64,000 nucleotides of DNA, taken from assembly GCA_015680685.1 (NCBI GenBank), contig MNCI01001069.1, positions 54,045-118,044 of the forward strand. Direction: 5' to 3'. How positions within the stretch are numbered: the first letter of the stretch is position 1; the number at the start of each line of letters is the position of its first letter. Source of the stretch: Gnetum montanum (lineage: Eukaryota > Streptophyta > Gnetopsida > Gnetales > Gnetaceae). The notes beneath the pieces are model-generated. The model was not told the origin of the DNA and did not search any database. It was given only the letters and a program-made list of their open reading frames with translations. Positions 59,511-64,000 of the stretch are shown here, piece after piece. A program made the position numbers and the translations under genes.

Positions 59511-59523
59511 TTCTAAGAGAGAA

Positions 59524-60267
59524 TGATAATTTAGCAAATCCTCTTAGCCAATGCATGCATGTGTGTGTGTTACGATATTGCAAATGCTATGTTGCATCTG
59601 CTATAGTTTTTCTGTGTCAATGCATCCCCGTTGACACAATCAAATGCATTAACGCATATGTGTCGATGCACTGTCTTTATTTGCCTATAAATATGTGAGC
59701 ATCCGTCACATATTTGGCATCATTTGGTCTGTAATGTAGTCAAACCCTTGTAGTTTTCTTTCATAATCTTAGTAAATAGTCAATAAGTGTACACAATGTG
59801 GATTTGAGTCAATTGTATGGCATCTTATTTGAGTGGCATTGTACTTAGACACATTCCATGAATGACAATAAGATCATGATTGATTCATATTCATTACAAT
59901 ACTTTAACTTAGAATATATTTACTTTCAATGCAATTTACTTTCTATGTACTTAGTTAATATTTACATTTTCCTACATGTTAATGAATTGGTAAAATGAGA
60001 ACAACTAGTTTCAAGCGTAAAAACATATTTGCTTGGTAATCCTAGTAGCATCACTACTTGGTTCTTACTTGTAGCATAACGCTTGGTAATCCTAGTTGTG
60101 GGTATGTGAGTTCAAGATGTGTATGGCAAGATGGGAATGGACATTCATCATCCTTAGGATAGTTTAGAATTTAATTTTATTGTTAATTAGATTAAATAAT
60201 TAATTTCTATATTATTGATTAGTTTACCTCAAGGCCCTAATAACATCATAATCATATGTCTCATGTT
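59524..60267 (+). repeat. RT-H: LTR fragment of RT-B type, truncated by RT-I
   Basis: Plus-oriented LTR-like sequence with TATAAATA at 59686-59693. It has two GCTTGGTAATCCTAGT motifs (about 60030-60095) and TTCAAGATGTGTATGG, as in the reverse complement of the RT-B LTRs. The start is uncertain. Its end is replaced by the RT-I LTR at 60268. Confidence 0.55.
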
Positions 60268-61115
60268 TGATGAGTCACCAAATAAGCGACTCGATATCGG
60301 ATACGTGATATTGGATTGGCCAAGCAACATCGAATCCCCAACATCGGACATGCGATGTCAAAGCCTGTCTTGTTGTCTATAAATAAGAGACATGGGTGCT
60401 TGGTTTTGGGTAGTATTTTTTCAGTCCTTTAGTTGAACTCTTGCAGTTTTTCTCTTCCAAAGTTAGAATTATTTCTGAGTGCCCACACTAGGAGTCATAG
60501 AGTGAACAGATCTTTATTTGAGCATTGTGTACCTAAGCACACCTTGTGTCTAGAAATAAAGATGAACCTTGTGATAAACCTTGCAACATTCAGAATAGCT
60601 TAACTATTGCATTTAATGTTATTTACTATTATTTGATGCTCTCATTAGTTAATCAATGTTATTTCTATAGAATTATTAATCATCAACGAATTAGCACACT
60701 CAGCATGACCACTTTGAGCATATGTGGAACACTTGGTAACCAAGTAACGACTAGCGTTTGGTAATCCCAGTAGTGTTACATTGATTCAGGATGTGTCTGA
60801 AGACTGGGAACGGATGCTGGTGTTAGGATTTGATTAACAATAGAGTTACAAAAAATCCATCAGTTAACTAAATATTTTCATTTCACACACTTAGGAGACT
60901 AAGATAGAAAATATAAAAAACATCAAAAATCATATACCTCAAGTTTACTTAACAATACAATTGTGCCTTACAAGTAAGCTTGGGAAGACAATGACTACAT
61001 AACTCATCCTTGTTCTGTGTGGGTGCATAAGCACTTAATCCTCAGAGTTCGACCAGATTGCATGTGAAAGCTCGTATTTGTAGGGTTGGGCATAGGGGTA
61101 CCTTGTCGCTCATCA
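60268..61115 (+). repeat. RT-I 5' LTR with promoter
   Basis: 848 bp, TGATGAGTCACC...GCTCATCA. U3 has a GATATC-like cluster (60288-60350), then TATAAATA at 60378-60385. AATAAAG near 60554 could serve as a polyadenylation signal. It aligns with the reverse complement of the RT-G LTRs. Confidence 0.8.
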
Positions 61116-61133
61116 TTGGTGCTGTTGCCAAGG
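61116..61133 (+). other. RT-I primer binding site, tRNA-Asp type
   Basis: TTGGTGCTGTTGCCAAGG directly after the LTR, a close match to the tRNA-Asp 3' end complement with transition changes. Confidence 0.75.
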
Positions 61134-61251
61134 ATTTTGTTGTTTGTGCACTGATTAGAACTTAGGAAATCCTTCCATCATTGGAACAAACCCTTAAGGT
61201 TAACTATCCTATAATCACCGAAAAAGAGTACCGCACACTGAGTAATCAATC

Positions 61252-63660
61252 ATGTCTCCTTCTTCTTATAGGAGTGCTTCACTAACTAGGTTCGATACCA
61301 TGAACAATTAGAGGCGGGGGTGCACAAGATGATCCACCAATGCCCCAATAGTTTCGCATGGTATACGCTCATCCTGATGAGCATGTACCAAACTTTACCT
61401 TTATCCTCCACTAGGATGAATAGCTATGATGGCGTGATTTAGAAGGTAACATGATGTTACCTCTCGATCTCTCACACGAATTGGTATGTAGCACTTATAG
61501 CCAGAGTATGTTGTGCATAAACAAGATTTAAGAGATTATTGACCCATGGAGGCACAATGCCAGAGGGATCTACAACAGGAGAGACATTACAAATCCATGA
61601 AGGGGAAGTGGTCTTAGGATGTCCTGTATGTCTTAAGTAAAAATGACGATGGTGAACCTGTCTTGGAAGGTTTTCCACAAAACGATGTTCCTCTCTTTGA
61701 CTTTGGTCATGGAGTTGGGTATCAGAATCTTCACTCAACTATTCATAACCCAAGTTTTGGTACCAATAGACACAAAGGGTCTAGAAAAGAAACATGAACG
61801 CATGACAATGATGGACATTATGATCGTAACCGTGACTGAGGTCGTGGCCATCGAAGAGAAGGTGGTAGGCACCAACATGATGCTAGTCCTACTTCCTCTT
61901 CACTTTCATCATCTTCTTCCTCCTCTTCTTTGGGATTTGAATGCAGTCGTAGAGGACAAGACCATGAGGACAATGGTAGGTGAAATACAAATCACAGACA
62001 AAATAATAGAGAAAGGGGTGAGGGCATTCCAGAGAGACACATCACAAAAGAAGGGAGAGTAAGGAACAACATAGGCATCATAGACACCATAGGTAGCATG
62101 ATCACGATGAACCCCTACTTGCCACCCGAAGTATGTTAAATATAGCAGAGGATGTTAGGATTCCAACAAGGCACTAGAAAGACAGTAGGATCAAAAGACT
62201 AGACATGAATAACATCCCACAATTTGAAGGGGGATACAATGCTGATCCTCAAAATCATTTGCAAGTATTCCACGATACATGTGCCTTGTAGAATATAGAA
62301 AAAAAGTGGCAAAAACTAAAGTTATTTCCATGGACACTGATCGAGGAAGTAAAAAGCTGATACTAGTCCTTAGAACCGGAATCCATTCGTCGATGGAGTA
62401 CCATGTTGGAGTTATTCAACAATAAGTATCAAACGTACTCTCAAGTGTCCAACCTGCGTAAGCAAATCCAAGGATGAAAAGAAGGAGGACATGAACCCTT
62501 GGACGCTACCATTGGTCTATATTATTCATTATTACATCGTTGCCCTAGCCATGGTTACTCACAAAAGGAACAACTACGCCATTTCATAGATGGGCTTAGG
62601 TACAAAACATGAAGAACCCTTGGGACTTATATCCAAGGAAGGCTATTCGAGCTCAGAGTCCATCAAATATAAAGATTGTTGGAGCAAGTTGCCAAGGAGG
62701 AAGATGAGTTGAGAAAAAGAGAAAGTGCGAAGAAGTATAACAAAGATCCTTCTCTCCAAAGGAAGGAAGTTAGATTTTGCGAAGATGAAGAAGAGTCACT
62801 ACTTGAAGAGATGGTGAATAGAAAGACTTTGTCCATTCAACAATTTGTGTCAAAAGTATTGGCAAAGGTGGATCAAATGTGGAACTCCCTAGATGACAAA
62901 TTTCAAACTGTCCTAAAAATAACAGATGAGTCTAGAGGAAAAAGTATTGACCGAGAGAGATGGAAAAAGAAAGAAGCTGAGTATGCATGTAACAAGGGTA
63001 AGGGAAAGGTTGCCATCATTGAAGAGGTTGTGGATTCAGACACAGACAACAATGGCGGATGTGAGATTTGCCAATATGACCATCCTAAGGGATGTTGCCC
63101 AGTAGTGTCACATTTGCAAGAGTTTGGGTGTATGCACTAAACCCATGATTAAATAGATGGCAAACACCTAGAAGGTTACCTTATCCTCAAGGTAACCCAA
63201 GGCAGTTCCACCAACCTTTGACATATTATCTAAGTGGAGCTCCACCATAATCGAATGAATAGTATCAATAGTGGCAACACCCACAATCATGGGGAATGCC
63301 ACTACCATGTCAATAGTTCCCTTGCCATCAACCTAATCCATATGAATATTACATTTAACAACTGATCTCTCCACGTGACTCTACTAGTCACGTTGCTCTT
63401 CAACCTCACCACCAGACCCTCGAGTACTATAGAACTTCTTCTTCTTCTAGGGGTGATGCTTCACATATGTACTATCCTTCTCATCTATCTGCATCTCTTC
63501 CACCCTTAACTCCATTACCATTTGCTCCAACTATGCAAGGTGAGCTTCCTACTTAGCTACAGCAACGTAATGCTACAAGGGCTATCAATCTTCAACCTAC
63601 TGTTGGTTCAGACAACTGATCAAAGAAGAGATCTTTCTTTAGAACCAATAGTCCAACCAA
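61252..63660 (+). pseudogene. RT-I gag
   Basis: The ATG at 61252 begins MSPSSYRSASLTRFDTM, near-identical to the RT-G start. The N-terminal domain runs to about 61490 with frameshifts. NDDGEPVLEGFPQNDVPLFD (about 61645-61705) follows, then a His/Arg/Asp-rich and Ser-rich linker (61795-61990) and capsid (about 62190-62670, split by stops). The post-capsid charged segment plus zinc knuckle is open at 62676-63140 (154 codons). The knuckle, GCEICQYDHPKGCCP at about 63058-63102, is the only fully intact CX2CX3HX4C in the window. The Pro/Tyr/Gln-rich tail continues to about 63660. Confidence 0.75.
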
Positions 63661-63802
63661 GTCCTTACAACAACAAGCGGCTAATTATCCAAACATCCCA
63701 TCATTGTTTGAATCTTTGGAGCTTCCTTCAAACCAAAAACCACACTTAACGCACACTGTCATGTTAACTCATGCCATCATTGATTTGATTAAAGATGGTC
63801 AT
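63661..63802 (+). pseudogene. RT-I protease N-terminal part, truncated
   Basis: Reads into LTHAIIDLIKDGH (about 63765-63803), the lead-in to protease seen in RT-G and RT-F, and stops at the RT-J insertion before the active site. Confidence 0.55.
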
Positions 63803-64000
63803 TGATGAGTGGCGAGGTACCCCTACACTCAACCATACGAAACGAGCGTCGCACGCGCGATCCGGTCGAACTCCGCAGATGGACTAGTTGTGGTATCTAG
63901 ATAGTTAGCCTTAGGTCGCAGTTCGCTGTCTTCCCATCTAGACTAGTTTTGCATATGTCACGTATGGTTTAGTCTAGATGAGGTGTATGATGTGTTCCTA
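63803..64000 (-). mobile_element. RT-J: LTR of a young RT-E-type element, running off the window
   Basis: In plus view it begins TGATGAGTGGCGAGGTACC and follows the RT-E left LTR. Orientation is minus by comparison with RT-E. It keeps many CpG dinucleotides (about eleven in the first 75 bp, against four or five in RT-E), which suggests a recent insertion. The possible left target copy is GTCAT (63798-63802); the right one is outside. Confidence 0.75.

Larger units (their letters stand above)
60268..63802 (+). mobile_element. RT-I: 5' part of a plus-strand gypsy element, interrupted by RT-J
   Basis: 5' LTR (60268-61115), PBS (61116-61133), gag (from 61252) and the start of protease are present. 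The element is then cut by RT-J at 63803 and the rest lies outside the window. LTR and gag are of the RT-G family. The frame is broken by stops and frameshifts. Confidence 0.8.

Noticed and set aside
61643-62062. 139-codon plus-strand ORF in RT-I
   Set aside because: It is out of frame with the real gag reading in the same place (NDDGEPVLEGFPQND...), which matches RT-G.

Overview
The window reads as nuclear DNA of a land plant with a large, retroelement-filled genome. A gymnosperm is my best guess from the amount and age of decayed Athila/Tat-type elements and the isolated GC-rich gene, but nothing here fixes the species. Only one gene looks intact: a two-exon berberine-bridge-enzyme-like (BBE-like) FAD-linked oxidase on the minus strand at 53522-55528. 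It encodes 533 residues and has a 405-bp phase-0 intron. Almost everything else is transposable-element sequence at various stages of decay.

Most elements are Ty3/gypsy LTR retrotransposons of the Athila/Tat kind. The evidence is tRNA-Asp-like primer binding sites, an RT block of the YxFLDGYSGYNQ type, an FMDDFSTYG catalytic motif, a DLGSSVNL-like protease and a CX2CX3HX4C Gag knuckle. In order I call them: RT-A (1-1662, +, 3' end only); RT-B (1768-14720, -, near full length); RT-C (14721-about 16600, -, 3' internal part sharing an LTR with RT-B); RT-D (about 16600-31418 plus a possible 3' LTR, +, very decayed); RT-E (20805-26538, -, gag-only, nested in the RT-D integrase); RT-F (34946-52992, -); RT-G (35983-past the N gap at 44032-44103, -, nested in RT-F); RT-H (about 59524-60267, +, LTR fragment); RT-I (60268-63802, +, cut off); RT-J (63803 to the window end, -, young LTR inserted in RT-I). 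Two non-LTR (LINE) fragments are present. LINE-1 is at 28262-29640. LINE-2 is at about 32690-34945 and resumes at 52998-53411 on the far side of RT-F.

The nesting gives a relative history. LINE-2 is older than RT-F, which is older than RT-G. RT-D is older than RT-E, and RT-I is older than RT-J. Two of these insertions are supported by near-perfect 5-bp target duplications, and the host reading frame is restored when the insert is removed on paper. RT-B and RT-C carry decayed remains of a long extra ORF between pol and the 3' LTR, with a coiled-coil C-terminal half. Several elements also share conserved non-coding blocks and a splice-acceptor-like site in that 3' region.

The BBE-like gene sits in about 6 kb of low-copy sequence (53.4-59.5 kb). 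Upstream of it are short tandem repeats (48, 26 and 59 bp periods) and AT-rich intergenic DNA, with a fold-back element at 59236-59510. No tRNA, rRNA, CRISPR or bacterial feature was seen.
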